From NCBI RefSeq assembly GCF_028898845.1, contig NZ_CP118574.1, positions 7,923,001-7,987,000 on the forward strand: 64,000 bases of DNA. Direction: 5' to 3'. How positions within the stretch are numbered: the first letter of the stretch is position 1; the number at the start of each line of letters is the position of its first letter. The position numbers were made by a program, and so were the translations under genes. Of this stretch, positions 8,069-16,477 are shown in pieces. The stretch is from Streptomyces sp. WZ-12. Its GTDB lineage: Bacteria > Actinomycetota > Actinomycetes > Streptomycetales > Streptomycetaceae. Below the pieces are notes generated by a model. That model did no database searches and was not told where the DNA came from. It saw only the letters and a program-made list of their open reading frames with translations.

Positions 8069-8110
8069 CGAACATGTTCGTTGCGAACAAGTTCGTGGCG
8101 AACGTGTTCG
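8069..8110. promoter_or_regulatory. Three phased palindromic operators of the TetR/monooxygenase operon
   Basis: CGAACATGTTCG (8069-8080), CGAACAAGTTCG (8084-8095) and CGAACGTGTTCG (8099-8110) are 12-bp palindromes (the second and third with only the central pair varying), placed exactly 15 bp apart. They begin 13 bases upstream of the TetR start, where an autorepressor would block transcription. Confidence 0.8.
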
Positions 8111-8251
8111 TCGCTGGCGGCGGGGGTGAGGCCGGGGGCAGTGAGACGGGAGGAACGGGGTAGGCGGTCGGGATCCCCGCCCCGCTACCGTTGGCGCTGC
8201 TTCCGCGCCCGCCGGTATCGGCGGGGCCGGCACCGACGAGGAACGAGAAGG

Positions 8252-9550
8252 ATGACGGGAATGGACCTGACCGCACTCACGCGCCCCGAGCTGTCCGACC
8301 GGCTGGCCGCGCTCCGCGACGAGCACGCCCGGCTCAAGGGGCGCGGCCTGCGCCTTGACCTGACCCGCGGCAAGCCCTCCGCCGAGCAACTGGCCCTGTC
8401 CGAGCCGCTGTTCGGCCTGTTGGAGCCCGGCGACCACACCGCGCAGGACGGCACCGACTGCCGCAACTACGGTGGACTGCACGGCCTGCCCGAACTGCGC
8501 GCGGCGTTCTCCGCCCCGCTCCAGGTGCCCGTGGAGCAACTGGTCGCCTTCGGCAACTCCAGCCTGGAGTTGATGTACGAGTGCGTGGTGGACGCCGTGC
8601 TGTTCGGCGTGCCGGGTTCGCCCGCGCCCTGGCCGCGGGAGGGGCGGACGGCGATGCTGTGCCCGGTGCCTGGCTACGACCGGCACTTCGGGCTCTGCGA
8701 GAAGCTGGGCATCGAGATGATTCCGGTGCCGATGACCGAGAGCGGTCCGGATCTGGACGAGGTCGAGCGCCTGGTCGCCGACGAGCGGGTCAAGGGCATC
8801 TGGTGTGTCCCGAAGTACAGCAACCCCACCGCCGTCACCTACTCGCCCGAGACGGTGCGCCGCCTGGCCGCCATGGAGACCGCGGCGCCGGACTTCCGGG
8901 TGTTCTGGGACAACGCCTACGCCGTGCACGGCGTGCAGGGGGCGGACGAGCCGCTCGCCGACATCCTGGCGCTGAGTGCCCAACACGGCCACCCCGACCG
9001 GGTGTTCGTCTTCGGCTCCACCTCGAAGATCACCGCGGCCGGCAGCGGCGTCGCCTTCTTCGGCTCCTCGTCCGCCAACGTCTCCTGGCTGCTCGGTCAC
9101 CTCTCGAAGCGGACCATCGGCCCCGACAAGCTCAACCAGCTCCGGCACGCCCGCTTCCTGCCCGACGCGCCGGCCGTGGCCGCCCACATGGAGCGCCACG
9201 CCGCCGTGCTGGGCCCCAAGTTCGAGCTCGTGGACACGGTGTTGGAGAAGCGGCTCGGCGGGAGCGGGGTCGCCTCGTGGACCCGTCCGCGGGGCGGATA
9301 CTTCGTGAGCCTGGACGTGGTGGACGGCTGCGCGGCCCGCGTGGTGGCGCTGGCCGGGGACGCGGGCATCGCGCTCACCCCCGCCGGGGCCACCTTCCCG
9401 TACGGCGCCGACCCGCGCGACCGCAACATCCGTCTCGCGCCCAGCTTCCCCACCGTGGAGGAGCTGCGCGACGCGGTGGAGGGGCTGACCCTGTGCGTCG
9501 AACTCGCCGCGGTGGAACGGCTGTCGGCGGACGCTGACGGGACGCGGTAG
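8252..9550 (+). CDS. Aminotransferase, type Ic aspartate aminotransferase-like
   Basis: This 432-residue fold-type I PLP enzyme resembles the group Ic aspartate aminotransferases known from Corynebacterium (Pfam Asp_aminotransf, PF12897). It has the N-terminal LDLTRGKPS motif, the substrate-loop region CRNYGGLHGLPELR, KYSNPTAVTYS for cofactor contact, WDNAYAVH with the pyridine-binding Asp, and the Schiff-base lysine in FGSTSKITAAGSG. Two starts are possible, at 8252 and 8261, each with a purine-rich site upstream; I give the longer. It is divergent from the TetR gene across the operator region and is followed by a terminator. It probably supplies general amino acid transamination. Confidence 0.85.
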   Translation: MTGMDLTALTRPELSDRLAALRDEHARLKGRGLRLDLTRGKPSAEQLALSEPLFGLLEPGDHTAQDGTDCRNYGGLHGLPELRAAFSAPLQVPVEQLVAFGNSSLELMYECVVDAVLFGVPGSPAPWPREGRTAMLCPVPGYDRHFGLCEKLGIEMIPVPMTESGPDLDEVERLVADERVKGIWCVPKYSNPTAVTYSPETVRRLAAMETAAPDFRVFWDNAYAVHGVQGADEPLADILALSAQHGHPDRVFVFGSTSKITAAGSGVAFFGSSSANVSWLLGHLSKRTIGPDKLNQLRHARFLPDAPAVAAHMERHAAVLGPKFELVDTVLEKRLGGSGVASWTRPRGGYFVSLDVVDGCAARVVALAGDAGIALTPAGATFPYGADPRDRNIRLAPSFPTVEELRDAVEGLTLCVELAAVERLSADADGTR

Positions 9551-9562
9551 GCGCCTGCGCAT

Positions 9563-9611
9563 CCCGGGGCGGGCGGCTCCCGTATGTGGTGGAGCCCGCC
9601 CGCATCCGGGA
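9563..9611 (+). terminator. Terminator after the aminotransferase gene
   Basis: GCGGGCGGCTCC (9569-9580) pairs with 9591-9603 (one bulged C), extended outward by CCCGG/CCGGG. The loop is about 10 bases. It begins shortly after the stop at 9550. Confidence 0.65.
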
Positions 9612-9820
9612 GCACGCTCCGTGTTCCACCGGGCACAGTGGGGCAAATAAGCTGGTCCCGTACGCCTGGGTGGCGGTGCCGGGCGCAGCGGTCGTAGCCT
9701 GCTGGCGCAGAGAGGCAGCGACAGCCCCGCGGGGACGTGTTCGGCCCGTGATGAGGACGGCACCCCGCGTCGCAGCCGGTGTCCGAGGTGTCCACCATGC
9801 GAAGCGGCTGAGGAGCGGAT

Positions 9821-10267
9821 ATGCGAGTTCACAGGGCCACGGCAGCACTCATGATCTGTGCGGGGGCGGCGCTGGCGACGGCCACCATGCCGGCCACCGC
9901 GACCGCCGCCACGACACCGCCCACCCCCACCCGCCACGTCGCAGTCATCGACTGCATCGGCAACGCCAAGGAACGCCCCGGCAACTTCATGCTCGCCTGC
10001 GGCGACGGCAACAACGTCCTGAAGTCGCTGCACTGGTCGCAGTGGCGCGACCGGTCCGCGGTGGCGAAGGGCACGGACTTCGTCAACGACTGCAAGCCGT
10101 ACTGCGCGGTGGGCCACTTCCACGGCTATCCGGTCAAGGTGCGCTTCGACACCCCGCAGCCCCGCACCGGGCACTCCGGACAGCACTACACCCGGGTGAC
10201 GTTGACGTACACCGGCGCCCGCCCGGCCGACACCCCGCGGGTGGTCACCACGACGCTCTGGGGCTGA
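9821..10267 (+). CDS. Small secreted protein of unknown function
   Basis: This 148-residue protein begins with a Sec signal peptide (basic MRVHRA, an Ala-rich core and cleavage near ATAATTP). The mature part of about 118 residues has four cysteines (IDCIG, ACGDG, NDCKPYC), probably two disulfides, and motifs HWSQWRD and HFHGYPVKVRFD. Similar short exported proteins are common in Streptomyces without an assigned role; I do not recognise a characterised family. AGGAG lies seven bases before the ATG. A bidirectional terminator separates it from the convergent peptide-binding protein gene. Confidence 0.75.
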   Translation: MRVHRATAALMICAGAALATATMPATATAATTPPTPTRHVAVIDCIGNAKERPGNFMLACGDGNNVLKSLHWSQWRDRSAVAKGTDFVNDCKPYCAVGHFHGYPVKVRFDTPQPRTGHSGQHYTRVTLTYTGARPADTPRVVTTTLWG

Positions 10268-10287
10268 CGACACTCTCGCGAAGGTGG

Positions 10288-10317
10288 GGCGGGAGCCTGC
10301 GCGCGCAAGCTCCCGCC
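10288..10317. terminator. Bidirectional terminator between convergent genes
   Basis: Nine-bp arms GGCGGGAGC (10288-10296) and GCTCCCGCC (10309-10317) enclose a 12-base loop between the stops at 10267 (+) and 10339 (-). Confidence 0.7.
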
Positions 10318-10338
10318 GCCACCCGGCGCGCCGTCCGA

Positions 10339-12036
10339 CTACTTCAACCGGCCCGCCTTGGCGAGCTGTTCGCTGCCCAGGCCGGGCGCGCCGTAGTTGG
10401 CGAGGTCCTTGCGGACCGCGGAGATCTGCGGGCGCTGGTAGAGGGGGAGGGAGTGGCCGAGCTGCCAGACCTCGGCGTCGGCCTTGTTGTAGAGGGCGAT
10501 CTGCTGCTTGACGTCGGTGGTCCGGGACGCCTTCAGCAGCAGCCCGTCGACCTCGGGGGAGGAGATCCCGCCGTAGTTGGTGAAGGTGTTGTCGCCCTGC
10601 GGCATGCGGTAGCCGCCGTATGCCTGGGAGCGGAAGACCTGGTCGACCTGGCGGAACTGGCTGAGGTCGTAGTTGCTGCGGTGGATGTACTTGTCGAAGT
10701 AGTCGTTGGACGGCACCTTGCGCAGCTCGGCGTCGATGCCGAGCTCGCCGAGCATCTGTTGGGTGAGCTTGGCCTGGTCCATGGCCAGGCCGGCGGCGTC
10801 CGACGGCAGGACGTAGTCCAGGGTCAGCTTCCCGCCGTCCTTGGTGCGCGGCCTGCCCGGGCCGTTGTCCCGCCAACCCGCCGCGTCCAGCAGCTTCTTG
10901 GCGCGCGCGACGTCCCGCTTGCCGAACGACCCCGAATTGTCCTGGTAGCCCTCCTGGTTGGGCATGAAGAAGTGGTTGCCGAGGACCTTGGGCTGGAAGG
11001 GCAGGTCCTTGCCGGCCACCTCCGCCAGCGCCTCCCGGTCGACGCCGAGCATCACCGCCTGCCGGACCCGGAGGTCCTTGAGCGGGCCGCGCCGGCCGTT
11101 GAGGCTGAGGGTCACCTGGTCCCAACGGGCGCCGATGCGGATGTCGGTGCCCTTGTCGCCCTTCAGCCGCTGGTACGCCTCGGGGCTGGCGGCGCTGGTG
11201 GAGTCGATCTCCTTGTTGAGGTAGGCGTCCACGTAACTGGAGCCGTCCAGCGCCCAGAAGATGACCTTGTCCAACTTGGGCTTCTCGCCCCACCAGTTGG
11301 GGTCGGGCACCGCGGTGATGGTCTGCGCGGTCCGGTCGTAGGCGCCGATCTTGAAGGCGTTGGCGGTCACCGGGATGGTGCCGGCCCATGACCTGGCGAA
11401 GCTCTCCGGCGTGGCGTTGAGGGACGCCGGCAGCAGCGGGTCGAACAGCTTCTGCCAGTCGGCGTACGGGGTGTCGAAGGTGACCGTGACCTCGTGGTCG
11501 TCGGCGCCGCGGGCGACGCCGGAGATCTGGTCGTAGCCGCTGGTGTCCGCGGCGGCGAAGCGCTTGTCGCTGCCGTTCAGCGCCTTCCACTGGGCCTCGA
11601 AGTCCCGCCAGCCCAGCGGCTTTCCGTCGGACCACTTCGCCTTCGGGTTGAGGCGGTAGCGGACCACCTGCGGCTGGGTCGAGACGACCTCGGCGGAGGC
11701 CAGGAAATCAGGGTTGGTGTGCGGGACGCCCTTGGCGTCGAGGAGGAACAGTTGCGGCTCGACCAGCTCGGTGATGGCGGAGGCGTCGCCCTGGGTGCCG
11801 TCGACCTGGTTGGGGTTGTACTGGCTGATCCACTGCTCGATCGCCATCTTGAGGGTGCCGCCCTGCCTGAGGTCCGCGGCCGGGTGCGGATTGAGGTTCT
11901 GGGTGCCGGCGACCGGCGCCGAACCGCCCCGCGACGCGGTGTCCGACGCGCCCCCGGACCCACCACAGGCAGTGAGCACGGTGGCGGTGGAAAGGGACAC
12001 GACGGCCAACGCCACGGTTCTGCGGGCCCGGTTCAT
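10339..12036 (-). CDS. Peptide/nickel-type ABC transporter substrate-binding lipoprotein
   Basis: This 565-residue extracellular solute-binding protein of family 5 (DppA/OppA type) starts with a lipoprotein signal whose lipobox is LTAC (near residue 22), followed by a Gly/Ser-rich linker. The mature protein shows the family features RYRLNPKAKWSDGKPL, GPLKDLRVRQAVMLGVDRE and QIALYNKADAEVWQ. It binds the substrate (probably short peptides) outside the cell for the importer encoded divergently at 12232-16377. The ATG at 12036 has AGAGGAAGAG upstream; an earlier in-frame extension lacks a signal-peptide start and was rejected. The 195-base gap to 12232 must hold promoters in both directions. Confidence 0.9.
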   Translation of the reverse strand: MNRARRTVALAVVSLSTATVLTACGGSGGASDTASRGGSAPVAGTQNLNPHPAADLRQGGTLKMAIEQWISQYNPNQVDGTQGDASAITELVEPQLFLLDAKGVPHTNPDFLASAEVVSTQPQVVRYRLNPKAKWSDGKPLGWRDFEAQWKALNGSDKRFAAADTSGYDQISGVARGADDHEVTVTFDTPYADWQKLFDPLLPASLNATPESFARSWAGTIPVTANAFKIGAYDRTAQTITAVPDPNWWGEKPKLDKVIFWALDGSSYVDAYLNKEIDSTSAASPEAYQRLKGDKGTDIRIGARWDQVTLSLNGRRGPLKDLRVRQAVMLGVDREALAEVAGKDLPFQPKVLGNHFFMPNQEGYQDNSGSFGKRDVARAKKLLDAAGWRDNGPGRPRTKDGGKLTLDYVLPSDAAGLAMDQAKLTQQMLGELGIDAELRKVPSNDYFDKYIHRSNYDLSQFRQVDQVFRSQAYGGYRMPQGDNTFTNYGGISSPEVDGLLLKASRTTDVKQQIALYNKADAEVWQLGHSLPLYQRPQISAVRKDLANYGAPGLGSEQLAKAGRLK

Positions 12037-12231
12037 GCTGCTCTTCCTCTCGGTGGACACCTCGCCGCGCGATCGCGCCGCACAGGCACCGTATGCCGGT
12101 CCAGACCATTCCAAAGTCCCAGGTCAGCGCATTTATTGAGGTTGCAATGAGGGGTTCACGCAACTGTCTGGCGGGCGGTGTTCGGTGGGATAGCGTCTGG
12201 CCGCACCACCCCCCTCGAAGGAATCCCACCC

Positions 12232-13215
12232 GTGCTCGCCCACCTCGCCAAACGCCTCGGCTATTACGCTCTGTTGCTGGCCCTGGCCGTCGTCATCTCC
12301 TACGTCCTGACCTCCCTCGCGCTCTCCCCGCGCGGCTACTTCGAGGGCAGGCAACCAGCCCCACCACCCGACGCGATCGACGCCCAACTCACCGCGCTCG
12401 GCATCAACGACCACACGCCCCTGTGGGACCGGTTCGGCAACTGGCTCGGCCACGCCCTCCGCGGCGACCTCGGCCGCACCCTCGACTCCTCCGACGTCGG
12501 CACCGAGTTCGGCCGGCGGATCGGCGTCAGCCTGCGGCTGCTGCTGACCGGCACGCTGCTGGGCACCGTCGGCGGGGTGCTGCTCGGCACCTGGGGCGCG
12601 GTGCGCCAATACCGGTTCTCCGACCGGGCCGTGACGCTCTTCGCGTTCCTGCTGCTCGCCACCCCGACGTTCCTGCTCGCCGTCCTGCTCAAGATCGGCG
12701 CCATCCACACCAACCAGGCGGCCGGCCACGAACTCATCAGCTTCACCGGCGAGAAGACCCCGGGACTGACCGGCGGCCTGGCCACCCTCCTCGGCGACCG
12801 CGCGGGACACCTCCTCCTGCCCACCCTGGCCATCGCCCTGGGCACCGCGGCCGCCTACAGCCGCTACCAGCGCGGCACCATGCTCGACGTGCTCGGCTCG
12901 GACTTCCTGCGCACCGCCCGCGCCAAGGGGCTGCGCCGCCGCACCGCCGTCCTCAAGCACGGCCTGCGCACCGCCCTGGTCCCGATGTCCACCTTCTTCG
13001 CGTACGGGTTCCTGGGCCTGTTCACCGGCGCCGCGTTCACCGAGAAGGTCTTCGGCTGGCACGGCATGGGTGCCTGGTTCATCGACGCGGTCGGCAAGGG
13101 CGACATCAACTCCGTCGTCGCCGTCAACGTGTTCGCCGCGGTGGTGGTGCTGCTCGCCGGATTCCTCGCCGACGTGCTGCACGCCGCGCTCGACCCGCGC
13201 GTCCGCACGAGCTGA
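12232..13215 (+). CDS. Dpp/Opp-type ABC transporter permease, first subunit
   Basis: This 327-residue inner-membrane permease is of the DppB type. It has an N-terminal helix (LGYYALLLALAVVISYVLTSLAL), a periplasmic-side loop, five further hydrophobic segments and the cytoplasmic EAA-like loop near GSDFLRTARAKGL, which docks on the ATPase. The GTG at 12232 has AAGGA ten bases upstream; the longer upstream frame lacks a ribosome site. It is the first gene of a run of three transporter genes with 10-base or overlapping junctions. Confidence 0.9.
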   Translation: MLAHLAKRLGYYALLLALAVVISYVLTSLALSPRGYFEGRQPAPPPDAIDAQLTALGINDHTPLWDRFGNWLGHALRGDLGRTLDSSDVGTEFGRRIGVSLRLLLTGTLLGTVGGVLLGTWGAVRQYRFSDRAVTLFAFLLLATPTFLLAVLLKIGAIHTNQAAGHELISFTGEKTPGLTGGLATLLGDRAGHLLLPTLAIALGTAAAYSRYQRGTMLDVLGSDFLRTARAKGLRRRTAVLKHGLRTALVPMSTFFAYGFLGLFTGAAFTEKVFGWHGMGAWFIDAVGKGDINSVVAVNVFAAVVVLLAGFLADVLHAALDPRVRTS

Positions 13216-13225
13216 GGAGCCGCAC

Positions 13226-14167
13226 ATGAACCGCGTCGCCCTGCACCGCTTCGTCCGCAACCCCAACGCCGTCCTCGGCGCCGGCCTCCTGGTGTTGCTC
13301 TTCGTGCTCGCCTTCGCCGGCCCGTACCTGACGCACTGGAGCCACACCGACGTCGACTACACCGCCCTGCGCCAACCACCCTCCGCCGCACACTGGTTCG
13401 GCACCAACAGCATCGGCCAGGACGTCTACGCCCAGGTGCTGCGGGGGCTTCAAAAGTCCCTGTTGATCGGCCTGTTGGTCGCCCTCTTCGCCACCGTCCT
13501 GGCCTCCCTCGCCGGTGCCTGCGCCGGCTACTTCGGCGGCTGGACCGACCGGCTGACCACCCTGCTGATCGACCTGCTGCTGGTCTTCCCGGCCTTCCTG
13601 ATCATCGCGATCGTCTCGCCCCGGCTCCGCTCGGCGAGTTGGCTGTCCTTCGTCGCCCTGCTGGCCGCGTTCGGCTGGATGCTCACCGCCCGCGTGGTCC
13701 GCTCGATGACGCTCTCGCTGAAGGAACGCGACTTCGTCCGCGCGGCCCGCCTGATGGGCGTCCACCCGCTGCGCATCATCGTCCGCCACATCCTCCCCAA
13801 CGTCGCCTCGTTCCTGATCGTCGACGCCACCATCGCGGTCGGCGGCGCGGTGATGAGCGAAACCGGCCTGTCCTACTTCGGCTTCGGCGTGCAGCCACCG
13901 GACGTCTCCCTGGGCACCCTGATCGCCGACGGCACCGGGGCCGCCGTCACCTACCCCTGGATGTTCTTCTTCGCCGCCGGACTGCTGGTGCTGTTCGTCC
14001 TCGCCGTCAACTTCCTCGGCGACGGGCTGCGTGACGCGCTGGACCCGACCTCGGACCGGGCGCGACGACGGCGCACCGACCGGCGGCCCCGCCGCCGCAC
14101 ACCCCGCCGAGCCCACCAGGGCCACCAGCAAGGGCATCCCGCCCCGGAAGGGAGCGTACGAGCATGA
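13226..14167 (+). CDS. Dpp/Opp-type ABC transporter permease, second subunit
   Basis: This 313-residue permease is of the DppC type, with the N-terminal HRFVRNPNAVLGA segment, the family motif HWFGTNSIGQDVYAQVLRG, and the EAA loop KERDFVRAARLMGV that contacts the ATP-binding subunit. The last 35 residues are an unusual Arg/His/Gln-rich tail (RARRRRTDRRPRRR...) not needed by the family. GAGGAG lies five bases before the ATG at 13226. Its stop overlaps the ATPase gene by four bases (ATGA), implying translational coupling. Confidence 0.9.
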   Translation: MNRVALHRFVRNPNAVLGAGLLVLLFVLAFAGPYLTHWSHTDVDYTALRQPPSAAHWFGTNSIGQDVYAQVLRGLQKSLLIGLLVALFATVLASLAGACAGYFGGWTDRLTTLLIDLLLVFPAFLIIAIVSPRLRSASWLSFVALLAAFGWMLTARVVRSMTLSLKERDFVRAARLMGVHPLRIIVRHILPNVASFLIVDATIAVGGAVMSETGLSYFGFGVQPPDVSLGTLIADGTGAAVTYPWMFFFAAGLLVLFVLAVNFLGDGLRDALDPTSDRARRRRTDRRPRRRTPRRAHQGHQQGHPAPEGSVRA

Positions 14168-16377
14168 CCGCGCAGCCGACTGCACAGCCCACCCGAACCG
14201 CATCGCCGGCGGACCCCCAACCGCCCGGTGACACCGACGCCGTGCTCCGCATCCGCGATCTGCGCGTCGACTTCGACGGCCCCCACGGCCCCGCCCCCGC
14301 CGTGCGCGGGGTGGACCTCACCCTGCACCGCGGCGAGGTCCTGGGCCTGGTGGGGGAGTCCGGCTCCGGCAAGTCCACCGTCGCCCTCGCCGCCATGGGC
14401 CTGCTGCCGGACACCGCCCGGACCACCGGCTCGGTCACCCTCGGCGGCACCGAACTCGTCGGCGCCACCGACGCCGCCCTCTCCGCACTCCGCGGCCGCC
14501 GCATCGGCATGGTCTTCCAGGACCCGCTCTCCGCGCTCACGCCCGTCCATCGCGTCGGCGACCAGATCGCGGAGGCCATCCGCACCCACCACCACGTTCC
14601 CCGCGCGCACGCCCGCCGCCGGGCCGTCGAACTCCTCGACCTGGTCGGCATCCCCGACCCCGCCGCCCGCGCCGCGGCCTATCCGCACGAGTTCTCCGGC
14701 GGGATGCGCCAACGCGCCCTGATCGCCATGGCCATCGCCAACGAGCCCGAGGTGCTGCTCGCCGACGAACCCACCACCGCCCTGGACGTCACCGTGCAGG
14801 CCCAGGTCCTCGACGTGCTGCGCACCGCACAGCGCGCGACCGGCGCGGCGCTGCTGCTGGTCAGCCACGACCTGGGCGTCATCGCCGGGATGGCGGACCG
14901 GGTCGCGGTGCTGTACGCGGGCCGGGTGGTGGAAGCCGGGCCGGCCGCCGAACTGTTCGCGACGCCCCGGATGCCGTACACGATGGGCCTGCTGGGCGCG
15001 GTTCCGCGACTGGACGAGGAGGAGGACGGGGGAGAGGGGGCGTCGTCCACCCGAGCTGAGGATCTATCAACTCGCCCTCGACGGACGCCACTTATTCCGA
15101 TACCCGGCTCCCCTCCCGCGCCGTACGAGCTGCCCGCCGGGTGCGCCTTCGCGCCGCGCTGCCCGCTGGCCGACGATGCCTGCCGGACGGCCGAGCCGGC
15201 GCTGTTGCCGGTCGGTGCGGGACGGGCGGCGGAATCCCAGCACGCGGCCTGTGTGCAGGCGGACCGGATCGCCGAGCGCGGGCTGACCGCCACCGACGTC
15301 TACCCGCAGCCGGCACCGTTCGCCGCCGGATCGGTGCCAACCCCGGCCCCGGATCCGGACGAACCCGCCGCCGTCCTCAAGGTCTCCGCCCTGGCCAAGA
15401 CCTTCCCCGTCTTCAAGGGCGGGGCGTTCCGGCGCCGGGTCGGGAGCGTGTACGCCGTCGACGGCGTCGAGTTGGACCTCCGGCGCGGCGAGACGCTGGG
15501 GCTGGTCGGCGAGTCGGGCTCCGGGAAGTCGACGGCCCTGATGGAGATCCTCGGCCTGACCGCGCCCGAGGGCGGCACGGTGGAGGTGCTCGGCCAGGAC
15601 ACCAGGAGCCTGGACCGGGCCGCGCGCAAGCGCCTGCGCGGCGAGGTGCAGATCGTCTTCCAGGACCCGCTGTCCAGTCTCGACCCCCGGCTCCCCGTCG
15701 GGGAGATCATCGCCGAGCCGCTGCGCGCCCAGGGCGCCGACCGGGCCCATATCGCCGCCCGGGTACCCGAGTTGCTCCGCCTCGTCGGGCTCTCGCCCGA
15801 GCACGCGGACCGCTATCCGCACGCCTTCTCCGGCGGCCAGCGCCAGCGCATCGGCATCGCCCGCGCGCTGTCGGTGGAGCCGCGCCTGCTGGTCCTGGAC
15901 GAGCCGGTCTCCGCGCTCGACGTCTCCGTACAGGCGGGCATCCTCAACCTGCTCGCCGAACTCCGCGCCGCACTCGGCCTGTCGTACCTCTTCGTCTCGC
16001 ACGACCTGTCGGTGGTCCGGCACATCGCCGACCGGGTGAGCGTCATGTACCTGGGCCGCACCGTCGAACACGGCCCGGTGGAGCGGGTGTTCGGCGCACC
16101 CCGCCACCCCTACACCCGCGCGCTGCTCTCGGCGGTGCCGCTCCCGGACCCGGTGCGCGAGCGCCACCGCGAACGCATCCTGCTCGCCGGCGACCCGCCG
16201 AGCCCCACCCAGCGGCCCACCGGCTGCGGCTTCCGCGGACGCTGTCCGCTGTACGCGGCGCTGTCGCCCACCCGCGACGCGGACCGCCGCGCCCGTTGCG
16301 AGCGGGAGGCCCCGGCGCTGACCCCGACCGGCCCCGAACGGGCCGCGGCCGCCTGCCACTTCACCGACCAGCCGTAA
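14164..16377 (+). CDS. Fused double ATP-binding subunit of a peptide importer (DppD-DppF fusion)
   Basis: This 737-residue protein contains two complete ABC ATPases, each with the oligopeptide-type C-terminal Cys region. The Walker A motifs are GESGSGKST at 64-72 and 449-457, with signature motifs FSGGMRQRA and FSGGQRQRI, and Walker B LLADEP and LVLDEP. In most importers these are two genes (DppD and DppF); here they are joined, as in other actinobacteria. It powers the two permeases encoded just upstream. The linker after the first domain (about residues 283-312, DNA 15015-15100) carries an extra acidic/basic stretch of lower GC than its surroundings. Confidence 0.9.
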   Translation: MTAQPTAQPTRTASPADPQPPGDTDAVLRIRDLRVDFDGPHGPAPAVRGVDLTLHRGEVLGLVGESGSGKSTVALAAMGLLPDTARTTGSVTLGGTELVGATDAALSALRGRRIGMVFQDPLSALTPVHRVGDQIAEAIRTHHHVPRAHARRRAVELLDLVGIPDPAARAAAYPHEFSGGMRQRALIAMAIANEPEVLLADEPTTALDVTVQAQVLDVLRTAQRATGAALLLVSHDLGVIAGMADRVAVLYAGRVVEAGPAAELFATPRMPYTMGLLGAVPRLDEEEDGGEGASSTRAEDLSTRPRRTPLIPIPGSPPAPYELPAGCAFAPRCPLADDACRTAEPALLPVGAGRAAESQHAACVQADRIAERGLTATDVYPQPAPFAAGSVPTPAPDPDEPAAVLKVSALAKTFPVFKGGAFRRRVGSVYAVDGVELDLRRGETLGLVGESGSGKSTALMEILGLTAPEGGTVEVLGQDTRSLDRAARKRLRGEVQIVFQDPLSSLDPRLPVGEIIAEPLRAQGADRAHIAARVPELLRLVGLSPEHADRYPHAFSGGQRQRIGIARALSVEPRLLVLDEPVSALDVSVQAGILNLLAELRAALGLSYLFVSHDLSVVRHIADRVSVMYLGRTVEHGPVERVFGAPRHPYTRALLSAVPLPDPVRERHRERILLAGDPPSPTQRPTGCGFRGRCPLYAALSPTRDADRRARCEREAPALTPTGPERAAAACHFTDQP

Positions 16378-16477
16378 CCGTCGCGGCCCGCACGCCCACC
16401 CGCCAGACCGGGCGCCGCCGCCCCACAAGGGCCCGGCGGCCACCCCAACCCACCACCCGAGGGAACGACCGACCACC

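Noticed and set aside
6128..11635. A single open frame of more than 1800 codons on the minus strand spanning the monooxygenase, TetR, aminotransferase and peptide-binding protein genes
   Set aside because: It is in frame with the monooxygenase only over its last 377 codons. The rest is antisense or out-of-frame to well-supported genes and has the Arg/Gly/Pro-rich composition of shadow frames in high-GC DNA.
16378..16477. S-adenosylmethionine riboswitch before metQ
   Set aside because: The 100-base gap is too short and shows none of the conserved core segments I would recognise.
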